In this document: positions 44,163 through 53,937 of the stretch, piece by piece | Layout: each line of letters starts with the position of its first letter | Position numbering within the stretch: position 1 is the first letter of the stretch | DNA from: Pictodentalium vernedei | Taxonomy: Eukaryota; Mollusca; Scaphopoda; Dentaliida; Dentaliidae | Length of the DNA: 64,000 bases | Assembly (NCBI GenBank): GCA_031216915.1 | Contig: CM062295.1 | Span: 176,900,927-176,964,926 of the forward strand | Direction of reading: 5' to 3' | Notes under the pieces: model-generated | What the model was told of the DNA's origin: nothing | The model's input: only the letters and a program-made list of their open reading frames with translations | Database searches by the model: none | Program-made: the position numbers and the translations under genes

Positions 44163-44600
44163 AAATAGAGCTCCTGTGTGCCTTTGGGCGTGTTAAACTA
44201 TTTCATTCGAATGTCAGTCTACAATTGTCAGTCCATGTTTTTATCAAAACTGACAAGCAGGTTGCATGTCAAAGTGACATTTACTGTATAAACACTTACT
44301 GCGAACGCTATTTTGTCACGCCTGAGATGTATTACAGGTTTTTATTCAAATGAGATTAATTTGTCAAGTTAAATGGTTTATCTGAAAAACTATTTCTTTC
44401 TGATTTTTAACACATTTGAACCGGATGCTATTTTAATATTTTTAACTATTTATCGAGGTGTCATTTTGTAAATGTTTTTTTTTCTCAACTGGTTTTAGTT
44501 ATTATATTAAAGACGGAAGATTTTTATTTACTTAAAACATAAAACATAAAAATAATTATACATTTAATTTTGAAAATAATAAAAACAATTAAAACGAAAG
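44163..44600. promoter_or_regulatory. Non-coding left region of element 2
   Basis: About 440 bp between the TIR and the first gene with no ORF. A promoter for the rightward genes is expected here by position, but I see no decisive motif. Confidence 0.35.
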
Positions 44601-45443
44601 ATGTTTTTACAGATGGATCTTAGGCGCCGAGATTTAATTTTAGGCGAGTATGAACGTGCTAAGAAGGGCATTCAGTCTGCTGACAGAAGCAGACGTCTTG
44701 GTGAGATGGAACTCAGATGCGAAGCCGCAAAAATATTTAAACCCGTGATGGAGGGTCAAGAGCGAAGCAGGAAGGAGATAGTCGAAGAATTGAGACCCAT
44801 AAAGGAGAGTTCTTTGAGAATGGGTTCGTTGCCTCCTAGTTTTGGAAATCGGTATTCCGTTCAATCTACACCGGATTACGTTCCCACGGGAATTCAAACA
44901 GATTTGAGCGAGAGCGACGATACGGCTTCGACTATCACCACTAGTAGCATCGCATCGTCTGATGATGATGGCGGTAAGAGAGATCAGTCGTATGGAATTT
45001 ATAAGGATTCTGAGGGTAGAACTTTTGTGGGAGACACAGAAGTGGAAATGGACGATGATGAATTGATTGTGGGTTCGAATAAGTATAAAGTAACTGATGG
45101 ACTGCGCAAATTGCTCCTTTTCGAAAAGCCTGGAGATTACACGGAACAGGATTTCGACAATTACAGTGACATTCTGATTCAGACTCACGCCATGAAGAGA
45201 AATAACGATGCCAGAGAGACGAGACCTAAAGCCAACAGAGGTTACAAGTGGACGAAAGTGGTGAAACCCATATGGGATATGAACAAGAAGTTCGTCGAAT
45301 CGGTGACTGGCAAAGGGGTGAAAACCACTTTTCTTCCGAGCGATTCCGACGCTCTGTCTCAGAGATTGAGTTTGTTGATGGCGAGCAGACGGGCTGGTAA
45401 CATGGGATTAGATAATCAGATAGTTACTATATCTGATTGTTAA
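44601..45443 (+). CDS. Polinton conserved protein, 280 aa, unknown function
   Basis: Intact ORF. The N-terminus is charged and helical (about 1-75, possible coiled coil). A Ser/Thr/Asp-rich linker (about 100-130) leads to a compact region starting YGIYKDSEGRTFVGD with KVTDGLRKLLLF (about 165-180) and a basic stretch KANRGYKWTKVVKPIW. This C-terminal arrangement recurs in other invertebrate Polintons as I recall, but has no named domain. The next ATG (MDLRRRD, 44613) is an alternative start. Absent from element 1. Being first in the rightward cluster with the core-like gene and ATPase suggests a virion or assembly role, which is inference. Confidence 0.75.
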   Translation: MFLQMDLRRRDLILGEYERAKKGIQSADRSRRLGEMELRCEAAKIFKPVMEGQERSRKEIVEELRPIKESSLRMGSLPPSFGNRYSVQSTPDYVPTGIQTDLSESDDTASTITTSSIASSDDDGGKRDQSYGIYKDSEGRTFVGDTEVEMDDDELIVGSNKYKVTDGLRKLLLFEKPGDYTEQDFDNYSDILIQTHAMKRNNDARETRPKANRGYKWTKVVKPIWDMNKKFVESVTGKGVKTTFLPSDSDALSQRLSLLMASRRAGNMGLDNQIVTISDC

Positions 45444-45643
45444 GACAGAAGGTTTTGAATACAAACCAGTATAAAAGGCTGATGAACGAATTGAAGGATT
45501 GATGTGTATATAATAAGTAGAGAGAAACAAACAAACAAACAAAAATAAAACAGTAAATTCTTACACTAGAATAATAAAAGTATTTAAAAACGACAAAACG
45601 ATTTACCAGTGAAAAAAACAAAAATATATCATAAAAATAAAAT

Positions 45644-46024
45644 ATGTTGGTGATAAAGAACAGGGGATACGTCAGGACTTACGTTCAAGGCGGTTCTGGC
45701 ATCGTCAATTCTATAATGCGAGCGTTCACGGGCGATGCGGGTAGAAAACTCGCATCGACCGCGTTTGAAGTTGGTAAGAAGACGGCTTTGGATGCTGGTA
45801 AGAAAGCCACTTCTGAAGCCAGTGGTAGGATAGCTTCTGTGGCTGGCAAGAGGGCAGCCGACGCGTTGATCGACAAGTTGATCAGTCCGCCGGCGAAGCG
45901 AGCTGCGTTAGAGCGAATGCCGAAAAGTTGGAAAGATTTTAAGGATGCTGTGGTGCCCATACAAGATTTAGTCAAAATGACGAGTAGATCCGGATTGAAG
46001 AGAACTCGCGACGGTGCGATATAA
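45644..46024 (+). CDS. Small basic core-like protein, 126 aa
   Basis: Intact ORF. A glycine-containing start (VQGGSGIVNSIMRAF) is followed by Ala/Lys-rich heptad-like sequence (about 33-85) and a basic C-terminus (SGLKRTRDGAI). Composition and size recall DNA-condensing or membrane-active minor virion proteins of adenovirus-like particles; no domain is certain. It sits between the 280-aa gene and the ATPase. No counterpart in element 1. Confidence 0.65.
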   Translation: MLVIKNRGYVRTYVQGGSGIVNSIMRAFTGDAGRKLASTAFEVGKKTALDAGKKATSEASGRIASVAGKRAADALIDKLISPPAKRAALERMPKSWKDFKDAVVPIQDLVKMTSRSGLKRTRDGAI

Positions 46025-46121
46025 ATAAATAATAACATTAAAAACAGAGTTTGAAAAACATAAAAAAATTTGCGTTTGAAAAGAATCTGAAATAACAAAC
46101 AAACAAAAAAATAAAACAAAG

Positions 46122-46583
46122 ATGAACATTAAAGATATGTCTTGGAACGACGCTGCGACCAAGAGGTCGAATAACGAGTTTTTTCCCAAAAGCATAAGAG
46201 GCTTGATAGTGGGAAAATCGAATTGTGGAAAGACCAATCTGTTGATGAATCTGTTGTCCCGACCCGACTGGTTGGATTCTGACAGATTGTTCGTGTTTGG
46301 CAAGAGCTTGTTTCAACCCGAATACAGATTGCTTCGAGAGTGCATTGATCGTAGATTGCCCAAGGACGTCATAGCTAGAATCTTTGACAGTAGGGAGGAA
46401 TTCGACAAGAGCGGAGCTCCACTTTCAACCATTTTGGACGGTGCGGCGATAGAGCTGATGAAGAGAAATGCATCTTCGAACGTCGAGTGTCGATTTTATG
46501 AGAACGCTAGCGACGTTCCGGATCCTATATCGATCGATCGAAATATAAAAGCAAAAAAAAAAATATATTTTGTATATATATAG
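46122..46583 (+). pseudogene. Genome-packaging ATPase, C-terminally truncated
   Basis: Begins MNIKDMSWNDAATKRS. Walker A is GKSNCGKT at residues 31-38. The protein follows element 1 up to NASDVPDP (about 46530) and then jumps into sequence that in element 1 lies just after the minor capsid gene (AAATATAAAAGCAAAAAA). About 1.25 kb encoding the Walker B half and the whole minor capsid gene is therefore missing. The remaining ORF ends with 15 unrelated residues. It cannot be a complete packaging motor. Confidence 0.9.
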
Positions 46584-46685
46584 ATAACAAAAATAAAATA
46601 AACGCAATATTAATTTTACAAAATTATTTTAATATAATTATTAAACAAGAAACAATTGAAGTAAATATATTTTAAAAACAGAATT

Positions 46686-47297
46686 ATGACAGAATACATG
46701 GTTAAAAACGTGAACATATCCGCAGGACAGAGGAAGAAACTTAAGAGAGCGTTAACAACTCGAGGCGAGGTGGTGAGATTCAAATTCACTCACGAAGATC
46801 TGACGAGAGGCGGTCAGGATTCGATCGCCTGGACCAGAAGTCAAATCAAAAGGATGGAGAAAGCGATTCGCGTTGTAAGAGGGTTGACGGTGAGAATGAG
46901 TCCCGCTCAATTGAGATACAATTTGAGAATGAAAGGTGGTTTCCTACCGCTATTGGCAGGAATAGCTGCAAAAGCATTACCCTTCGCTGCAAAGGTGCTA
47001 CCCTTTCTCGGAAAGACTCTCGGCGTGGGAGCTCTCACGGGACTCGCTAGTTCGGCAGTTGAGAAATTAATGGGTGGCAGCGGACTGTGTTTGAAGAAGG
47101 GAGGAGCCGTGTGTCGCGTCCACGTAGACGACAGTGGTAAAGGATTGTATCTAGAACCTGTTAGAGGTGGCAACTCTCTGAGAGGAAACGGTCTCTATCT
47201 GAAGAGTGGACGGAACGTTGAGCGAATCGGCAAGGGTTTGTTGCTCGGTGAGAATTCACCGTTTAAGAATATACCGATTTTGAATATGTTATTATAA
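46686..47297 (+). CDS. PX-like basic/hydrophobic minor virion protein, 203 aa
   Basis: Intact. Residues 1-75 are strongly basic (KKLKRALTTRG, RMEKAIRVVRG). Residues about 84-125 form a Gly/Ala-rich hydrophobic segment (GGFLPLLAGIAAKALPFAAK onward). A Cys pair (GLCLKKGGAVCRV) and repeated GLYL motifs precede a C-terminus GENSPFKNIPILNMLL. This architecture is common in Polintons/adintoviruses and is compared with membrane-active adenovirus minor proteins; that function is inferred. Followed by a hairpin terminator and converging genes. Confidence 0.78.
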   Translation: MTEYMVKNVNISAGQRKKLKRALTTRGEVVRFKFTHEDLTRGGQDSIAWTRSQIKRMEKAIRVVRGLTVRMSPAQLRYNLRMKGGFLPLLAGIAAKALPFAAKVLPFLGKTLGVGALTGLASSAVEKLMGGSGLCLKKGGAVCRVHVDDSGKGLYLEPVRGGNSLRGNGLYLKSGRNVERIGKGLLLGENSPFKNIPILNMLL

Positions 47298-47420
47298 TAA
47301 AAAATTGTATAAAATATAAAATCATAGAAAGTATAAAATAATATATTTAAAATGGATAAAAAAGGTGGAGAAACAATTAGACAATAATGACGAATATCGC
47401 AAGACAGAGTGTGAAGAAAC

Positions 47421-47467
47421 AAAAAAAAATGAGATCAAAAGATGATCTCATTACTTTTTTTTTTTTT
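47421..47467. terminator. Bidirectional hairpin at a convergent gene junction, copy 1
   Basis: A-run, AATGAGATC, AAAAGAT, GATCTCATT, AC, T-run. The stem can form in transcripts of either strand and each is followed by a U-run. It lies between the ends of the PX-like gene (47297) and the minus-strand paralogue (47503). A nearly identical copy is at 55886-55930. Confidence 0.65.
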
Positions 47468-47502
47468 CATTTTTCTTCGCTAAAAATCAATCTCTCTGTT
47501 GT

Positions 47503-47952
47503 TTATATTTCCAAGTCCGTTATTAGCATGTTGACACTCGTGTCTTCTCCTTTTTCGAAAACGTGTTGAATGTTTATCTTTACTCTTTTGAGTTTTTTTA
47601 CATTGGTCAATTCGCTCTCACCACCCAATTTCTTCACGAGTTTGAATGAGATGTTTGGAAATATGTAATTTCCATAGGGCAACAACAAATCGTCCTTGTC
47701 GAATTCTCTATCTTCAGCAATGACGATGTTCTGCAGGTCGCTTTGGCACTCGTAAATCAAATCGAGTGCGGCTTCGTCCAATTTCAAAGGCATCTTATAT
47801 TTGTCGTATTTGTGCTCTAAACCCTTCGTCCCGACCTCGTTCAATTCGATGGGATCGTGTCGTTGTAATCTATAGATTTTATGACCGAATTTCTTATTCG
47901 TTTCGACTCGTTTCAATTTCAATTCGCATCTTTTAGGTGTTGTTGTCCTCAT
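47503..47952 (-). CDS. TPKRCELKLKRVE-family protein, paralogue 1, 149 aa
   Basis: Intact minus-strand ORF starting MRTTTPKRCELKLKRVE. Shares with paralogue 2 the blocks HDPIELNEV, LDEAALDL, EDREFDKDDLLL and KKLKRVKINI, and ends MLITDLEI. No known domain; charged, soluble, no signal peptide. The pair arose by tandem duplication, since element 1 has a single copy. Confidence 0.75.
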   Translation of the reverse strand: MRTTTPKRCELKLKRVETNKKFGHKIYRLQRHDPIELNEVGTKGLEHKYDKYKMPLKLDEAALDLIYECQSDLQNIVIAEDREFDKDDLLLPYGNYIFPNISFKLVKKLGGESELTNVKKLKRVKINIQHVFEKGEDTSVNMLITDLEI

Positions 47953-48180
47953 GATCGATTATTTAGTTTTTTGTTTTTACGAATTCTTGCAAATAATGTA
48001 TATTTTAAATTTTGTATTTGAATAATAATTTGTTTAAAAAGTTTTTTTTGCTCTTTATATATATATAAAAAAGTTGTTTTTTTTAATTTTTAATTTTTAA
48101 TGTAAAATTTTTTAGTAAAAGTTTTTTTTCTCTTTATATATATAAAAAGTTAAATTTTAACATTTCAATCTCTCTATTGT
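47953..48180. promoter_or_regulatory. AT-rich spacer with TATA-like tracts
   Basis: CTCTTTATATATATATAAAA (48051-48070) and CTCTTTATATATATAAAAAG (48131-48150) lie upstream of paralogue 1 on the minus strand. The CTTTATATATA-type tract recurs upstream of several genes in both elements. Confidence 0.45.
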
Positions 48181-48621
48181 TTATATTTCCAAGTCCGTTA
48201 TTAGCATGTTGACATTCGTCATTTTTCCACATACGAAAATGGTGTGAATGTTTATCTTTACTCTTTTGAGTTTTTTTTCATAGGCGAATGCACTCTCACC
48301 ACCCAATTTGTTCATGAGTTCGGGTGAGATTATTGGATATATGTAACCTCCATAGGACAACAATAAATCATCCTTGTCAAATTCTCTGTCTTCGGCGACG
48401 ATGATATTATTCAGCAGATCGCTTTGGTACTCGTAAAACAAATCGAGCGCGGCTTCATCCACTTTCAAACACATTCGATATTTGTAGTAGTAGTCTACCA
48501 TCTCAACCTCGTTCAATTCGATGGGATCGTGTTGTTGTAATGTATAGATATTAAAACCGCATTTCTCATACCTTTCGACTCGTTTCAATTTCAATTCGCA
48601 TCTTTTAGGTGTTGTTGTCAT
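48181..48621 (-). CDS. TPKRCELKLKRVE-family protein, paralogue 2, 146 aa
   Basis: Intact minus-strand ORF starting MTTTPKRCELKLKRVE and ending MLITDLEI. It differs from paralogue 1 mainly in the centre (EMVDYYYKYRMCLKVDE). Transcribed divergently from the IAP-like gene across a 160-bp AT-rich spacer. Function unknown. Confidence 0.75.
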   Translation of the reverse strand: MTTTPKRCELKLKRVERYEKCGFNIYTLQQHDPIELNEVEMVDYYYKYRMCLKVDEAALDLFYEYQSDLLNNIIVAEDREFDKDDLLLSYGGYIYPIISPELMNKLGGESAFAYEKKLKRVKINIHTIFVCGKMTNVNMLITDLEI

Positions 48622-48781
48622 GATCGATTATTTGGTTTTTATGAATTCTTGCAAATAATGTATATTTTAAATTTTGTATTTAAATAATAATTTGCTAAAA
48701 AAGTTTCTCTTTATTTCTCTTTATATATAAATAAAAGTTAAAAAAAAATATTCTTACAAACTCAATTTTGAGGTAAAAACA
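48622..48781. promoter_or_regulatory. Divergent promoter region
   Basis: CTTTATATATAAATAAAAGT at about 48718-48737 is a TATA-like tract. ATTCTTACAAAC at 48750-48761 lies about 30 bp downstream, the spacing expected for a start site, and about 20 bp before the IAP ATG. ATTCTTACAAAT also precedes the polymerase ATG (49544) and the element 1 polymerase ATG (31519). Confidence 0.5.
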
Positions 48782-49411
48782 ATGATCAAGTCCAAACATC
48801 CGAATTATAGTCTAGAACGTGCAAGACTTCAAACGTTTAAAAATTGGCCTTCACATCTCGCTCAAAAACCCGAAGATTTAGCCGCCACGGGTTTCGTTTA
48901 CGTGGGTAAAGGCAACAAAGTCAAATGTTTTTGTTGTGACATACATTTGATGAATTGGGAACCTCACGACGTACTTTTACTAGAACACATAAGTAATATT
49001 GAAAAAGACGAATGCGATTATTTGAACAAGATCCTAACGTTGGGATTGATCAAAATCCAAGACGAAGAAAGGGATAGAGATAAAAACCAAAAATTATTGA
49101 TGGATATGTTACAACTCGGATACACCAAGGAACAATTGTATGATGCGTTAAACATCGCGAACAAGACCCTGTCTCAATTCATAACTTTAGAACATCTCAT
49201 CAAATTCATGGCGGAAGCGGACGAGTTATCGTCACTCATTAAAAACAAGTCGAGCAAAAATTCCACCAAGTGTCTGGTCTGCGAAGGTGTCGCAAACGTC
49301 TTGTTTCTACCGTGCGCACACCTGCGTTACTGTAGAGAATGTTATTCTGAAGACAAGAAAACGTGTTTGGTTTGCGAGCGAGAAATAAAAGCGGTCTTAA
49401 ATTGTTTTTGA
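48782..49411 (+). CDS. IAP-like protein: BIR, UBA-like, RING (209 aa)
   Basis: Intact. BIR at about residues 12-79: ARLQTFKNWPSHLAQKPEDL, then C49, C52 and H69. The last ligand position is altered, with eight residues instead of six between H69 and C78 and no WF pair. A UBA-like region follows (about 105-142, MLQLGYTKEQLYDAL). The RING is at 164-198 with C164, C167, C178, H180, C184, C187, C195 and C198. IAPs restrain caspases and ubiquitinate partners, so a virus-like element could use one to keep the host cell alive. It sits between paralogue 2 and polymerase; element 1 has its copy elsewhere and on the other strand. Confidence 0.88.
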   Translation: MIKSKHPNYSLERARLQTFKNWPSHLAQKPEDLAATGFVYVGKGNKVKCFCCDIHLMNWEPHDVLLLEHISNIEKDECDYLNKILTLGLIKIQDEERDRDKNQKLLMDMLQLGYTKEQLYDALNIANKTLSQFITLEHLIKFMAEADELSSLIKNKSSKNSTKCLVCEGVANVLFLPCAHLRYCRECYSEDKKTCLVCEREIKAVLNCF

Positions 49412-49553
49412 ATAAAAAACATATTAAAGAAAAAAATTGAATTTAAAATTTAACTTTTTTTTTTGTTTATTATATATATAAAAAGAGTAAAAAAACAAAA
49501 CTTTTTAACAAATTATTTAATACAAAATTCAAAAAAAAAAAATATTCTTACAA
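49412..49553. promoter_or_regulatory. Putative polymerase promoter
   Basis: TTTATTATATATATAAAAAG at about 49466-49485 and ATTCTTACAAATG (49544-49556) overlapping the first ATG. Motif pair shared with the IAP promoter. Confidence 0.45.
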
Positions 49554-52500
49554 ATGAAGCAAACAGATAAAACAATGGTAAATTTAAATGAGAAAACCAT
49601 ACCTCAGTTAAACGAGATTTGTAAACTATTGCAAATTTCAGATTTCAGAAATCATAGAACTAAATCAAAAAAAATTGATGTCATACAAGAATATTTGCGA
49701 AATGCTAGAAAGGCAAATGAAATGTCGATAGCAACGACGTCAAAAGATGCATCGGTTGTGAAAAATGAGAAGATAGTAAAAGGAATCAAAATGCCGACGT
49801 CGAAAAAAACCGAAAATGTTTCGATTGTGAAAAATAAGAAAACGACTAAACGAAAAGCCGTTGAAGAACATCAAGTTTCCAAAGAAAAGAAAAGAAAAAT
49901 TAAAACGAAAACGAGTGATGCACTTCAGATTCAAGACAAACGAGATATATCGAGCGAAATTCAATGAGCAATCGACGAAGAGAAAGGAGAAGAATATGTA
50001 ACACGACTCATTGCAGAACTATTCCAATCGAAACCCGTAGAACGGGAGAGTGCGATCAAAGGCGTTTTTAAAACATTCGACGTGATTCCCTCGTTGAAGA
50101 AAATCGATCCGAAATTGTTCATGGAATGGGTGAAGAAAGAAGTATTGGATTTGTTTCGCGAATACATGAACGTGGGATTAAAAATTAAGATGATACTCCA
50201 TTGCATAATGAATAAAATCGACGTGAAGTCCGGCGAGAGCATTGTGAAAAATGCATATTTCAGATCTAACGTCGAACCCGTATTTCGAGGTTCAGATCTA
50301 TCGGACGTTTTTGAAAAGATGAAAGACAAGATGTTGACGTCTCTCACGAATTATCAACATGAAGGTAGTAATTGGACGTTCGATGAGGTGTTGAAACTCG
50401 AAATTCACATAAATAAAAACGATCCGTTGAAAGGATCTTCCTACTTGGAATTGCCGTATTTCTTGACTAAGAAACACGCCGTGGTCAACGTGAGAAATAA
50501 AGATGATCAGTGTTTTAAATGGGCAGTCACCTCCGCTTTATACCCTGTCGAAATACACTTCGATAGAGTTTCTCGTTACGTGGAAACTTCTAAAAATCTC
50601 GATTGGACCGGAGTGACTTTTCCAACAGAGTTAAAACATATCGAACATTTCGAGGCTCAAAATCCCACCGTAGCGGTGAACGTCTTAGGATATGACGACG
50701 AAAATCGAAAGATCTATCCTCTCAGACAGACTTCGTATCGCGGAAGAGAAAAGACGATTATTTTATTATTGATTTTGAATGGTGACAATCGTCATTATTG
50801 TTGGGTTAAACATCCAACTCGATTACTGTCGAAACAAAATAATAATCATAACGGAAAGATATCTTTATGTTACAATTGCATGAACGTGTTTCACAGCGAA
50901 AAATCATTAGCGAAACATCAGGAATATTGCAACGAAAATCAAGGTGTTGCCGTCGAAATGCCCAAACCCAACACCATCGTGAAGTTTGAAAATCACAATA
51001 AAAGGTTAAAAGTACCATTCGTCGTGTACGCCGATTTCGAATGTTTCACCGCGAAAATGAGTTCCTGTCAACCCAACGCTCTTCAAAGTTACGTCGAAAG
51101 ATATCAAAAACACATACCTTCGGGCTATTGCATTTACGTGAAATGCGCTTTCGACTCGCAACACGATATGGGTCCCTTCACCTATACGAAACAGTGCAAA
51201 GACGACGACGTGGCTCAAAGGTTCGTGGAAGAGTTAGAATCGAAAATTCAAATGTTATACGACAAATTCAAAACTCCAGCGAAAATGATCATCACGCGAG
51301 AGCAGCAGGACGAAAATAACAGAGCCACCGAATGTCACATATGCAGACAATCGTTCGACGAGAATTCGGAGGAAAATAAGAAGGTCAGAGACCACGATCA
51401 TTACACGGGTCTGTATCGCAGTCCGGCTCACAGCAAGTGTAATTTAAAATATTGAGACACCGCTTTCTATCTGGTGATGTTTCACAATCTCTCGGGTTAC
51501 GACAGTCATCTGTTCATGAAAAATCTCGGCACCTCACACGAAGAATTAAATTGCATCGCAAACAGCAAAGAAAGATACATTTCCTTCACGAAATGGAAGC
51601 TCATGGAGAAGAAAAGAGTAATCGACGGAGAGACATTGAAAGGAAAAACGAAATCCATTCGTAGATGCATATGTTTCATCGACAGTTTTAAATTCATGTT
51701 GACCGCTCTGGAAAAATTAGTCAATAACATGAGCAAGGATAAATTTAAAATCACGAGCGAACATTTCGGAGAATGAGTAGACGTCATGTTGAGGAAAGGA
51801 GTCCATCCTTACGATTACATGAACGATCTAAAGAGATTCGAAGACACCGCACTACCTTCGAAAGAAGATTTTTATTCGAAATTATATGAATCCGACATTT
51901 CCGACGAGAATTACGAACACGCCAAAAACGTGTGGAAATCATTCGATATGAAAACTATGAGAGATTATCACGATCTCTATCTAAAGACCGATGTTCTGCT
52001 CTTGGCAGACGTGTTCGAAAATTTTCGAGACGTCTGTCGTCAAAATTACGATCTGGATCCCACTTGGTATTTCACCACACACGGTCTAGCATGGGACGCT
52101 CTGTTGAAGACCACCGAAGTCCAATTGGAATTATTATCCGATGTGGACATGTTGCTCATGTTCGAAAGGGCTGCGAGAGGTGGCATCTCGATGATCTTTC
52201 ACAGATATTCTGAGGCTAACAATACCTACATGAAAGAAGGTTTCGATTCGAAACAGTCGACTAAATACATACAGTATTGGGACGCTAATAATCTGTACGG
52301 TTGGGCTATGAGTCATCCTTTACCAATTGGAAATTTCAAATGGGTAACGGAACCGGAAGAGATGCAAAAATGGAGAGACTATCCTTGCATTTTAGAAGTT
52401 GATTTAAACTATCCGGAAGAATTACATGATCCACACAACGATTATCCACTAGCTCCCGAATGAATGGAACCGAACGAAGGAGACGAGGAAAAACTCATTC

Positions 52501-53681
52501 CCAATTTATTTAACAAACGTAACTACGTCATCTACAGCGAGAATTTGAAACAGTACGTCGATTATGGGATGAAATTAGTCGACATACATCGCATCATTTG
52601 ATTCGACGAAGAGCCTTGGATGAAAAAATACATCAATCTCAACACGAATCTCAGAACTCGAGCCGAGAACGATTTCGAAAAAGATTTCTTCAAACTCATG
52701 AACAACTGCATGTACGGCAAATCGATGGAAAACATCAGGAAGAGAACCGACGTTCGACTCGTCACGTCTGAGAAAAGAGCTAAAAAATTAGTGGCAAAAC
52801 CCAATTACAAACACCGAACCATATTCGACGAAAATCTAGTGGCCGTTCACATGCAAAAGACGCACCTGAAGTTCGACAAACCATATTATCTTGGACCGAT
52901 CATCTTAGCTATCAGCAAGCGATTGATGTACGAGTTTCATTACGATTACGTCAAACGAAAATTTGGTGACAAAGCCAAACTACTGTTCACCGACACGAAC
53001 AGTTTAGTTTACGAGATAGAGACGAAAGACGTCTACTGAGATATATCTCCGGACGTGGCTGAGTGGTTCGACACGAGCAATTATCTCATCGATCATCCGT
53101 CCAACATTCAATCAAACGACAACAAGAAGGAGTTAGGTAAATTTAAGGACGAGAGCCGCGGTAAACAGATCGTCGAATTCGTGGGCTTGAGACCCAAACA
53201 GTATGCTTATCGTCTAGAAGATGATGAAGAGATCAAGAAGTGCAAAGGAGTTAAAGCGTGCATGGTGAAGAAAAACATCTCTTTCCAAGAGTATAAAGAT
53301 TGTCTGTTAGGAACTGGTCCGGTGTATAAGACTATGAAATCGATTCGAAGCGGAAATCACGATTTGTATACCGAAATAGTCAACAAGATATTGCTGACGG
53401 CCGACGACGATAAGAGATTCGTGTTAGACGATAAAATAAGCACTTTGGCACGCGGACATTGGACTTTGTATCTAATTTTAGATGATATGAATGGGGATGA
53501 TTGGATTCTAGATACGATTGTGGATGATAAGATTCCAGATATGATTGTGGATGATAAGATTCCAGATACGATTGTGGATGATAGGATTCCAGAAAATCAA
53601 GAAGAATTAGATGAACACAAAATTATAGAAATCGATAGTGACATTGAGAAAGTTAGTTTAAGAAGAAAAAGAAAAAAATAG
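49554..53681 (+). pseudogene. Protein-primed family B DNA polymerase, six in-frame TGA
   Basis: One uninterrupted frame of 1,375 codons but for TGA at 49965, 51453, 51774, 52461, 52599 and 53037; no frameshift. Order: SAP-like helix pair (about 12-46), Lys-rich linker, a CFKWA...HYCWVK domain that may be a papain/OTU-like fold, a CxxC zinc motif (50868-50940), exonuclease DFE (51033), an HNH/endonuclease-VII-like insert (HICRQSF...DHDHYTGLYRSPAHSKCN), NLSGYDSHLF, YHDLYLKTD, motif A DANNLYGWAM (52281), motif B KLMNNCMYG (52692), motif C TDTNS (52989). Motif C normally reads DTD; the second Asp is Asn (codon 52998). It would copy the linear genome from a terminal protein primer. Confidence 0.92.
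53505..53595 (+). repeat. 30-bp coding repeat in the polymerase C-terminus
   Basis: GATACGATTGTGGATGATAA and AGATTCCA recur three times in frame (about DTIVDDKIP per unit). Element 1 has a single, shorter version. Recent local expansion. Confidence 0.75.
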
Positions 53682-53937
53682 AAAAAAAAATAACGTCATT
53701 TTTAGTAAATTATAATAAAATAAATAAAAAAAATATATACGCATTTATGAATAAGAAAATAAAGATAACCGTGGAAGGTGTCGTCTTACCCAATGTTAGT
53801 TTAAGAAGAAAAAGAAAAAAATAGAAAAAAAAATAACGTCATTTTTAGTAAATTATAATAAAATAAATAAAAAAAATATATACGCATTTATGAATAAGAA
53901 AATAAAGATAACCATGGAAGGTGTCGTCTTACCCTAT
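53652..53937 (+). repeat. 143-bp tandem duplication between polymerase and protease
   Basis: 53652-53794 and 53795-53937 are almost identical. The unit contains the end of the polymerase frame, an AT-rich spacer and the ATG of a short leader peptide (MNKKIKIT). Element 1 has one copy. Since 143 is not a multiple of three, it also shifts reading frames. Confidence 0.85.

Noticed and set aside
51774-51776. Programmed stop readthrough, since both copies have TGA after FGE
   Set aside because: The following bases (GTA) are not the known strong readthrough context, and other unshared TGAs in the same frame already inactivate both genes. Kept only as a shared-defect observation.
49965-53039. TGA decoded as an amino acid (alternative genetic code or selenocysteine) in the polymerase
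   Set aside because: Most of the TGA codons align with CGA in the sister copy, and TGA is used as the normal stop in other genes of the elements (for example the fibre at 55823). CpG decay is simpler.
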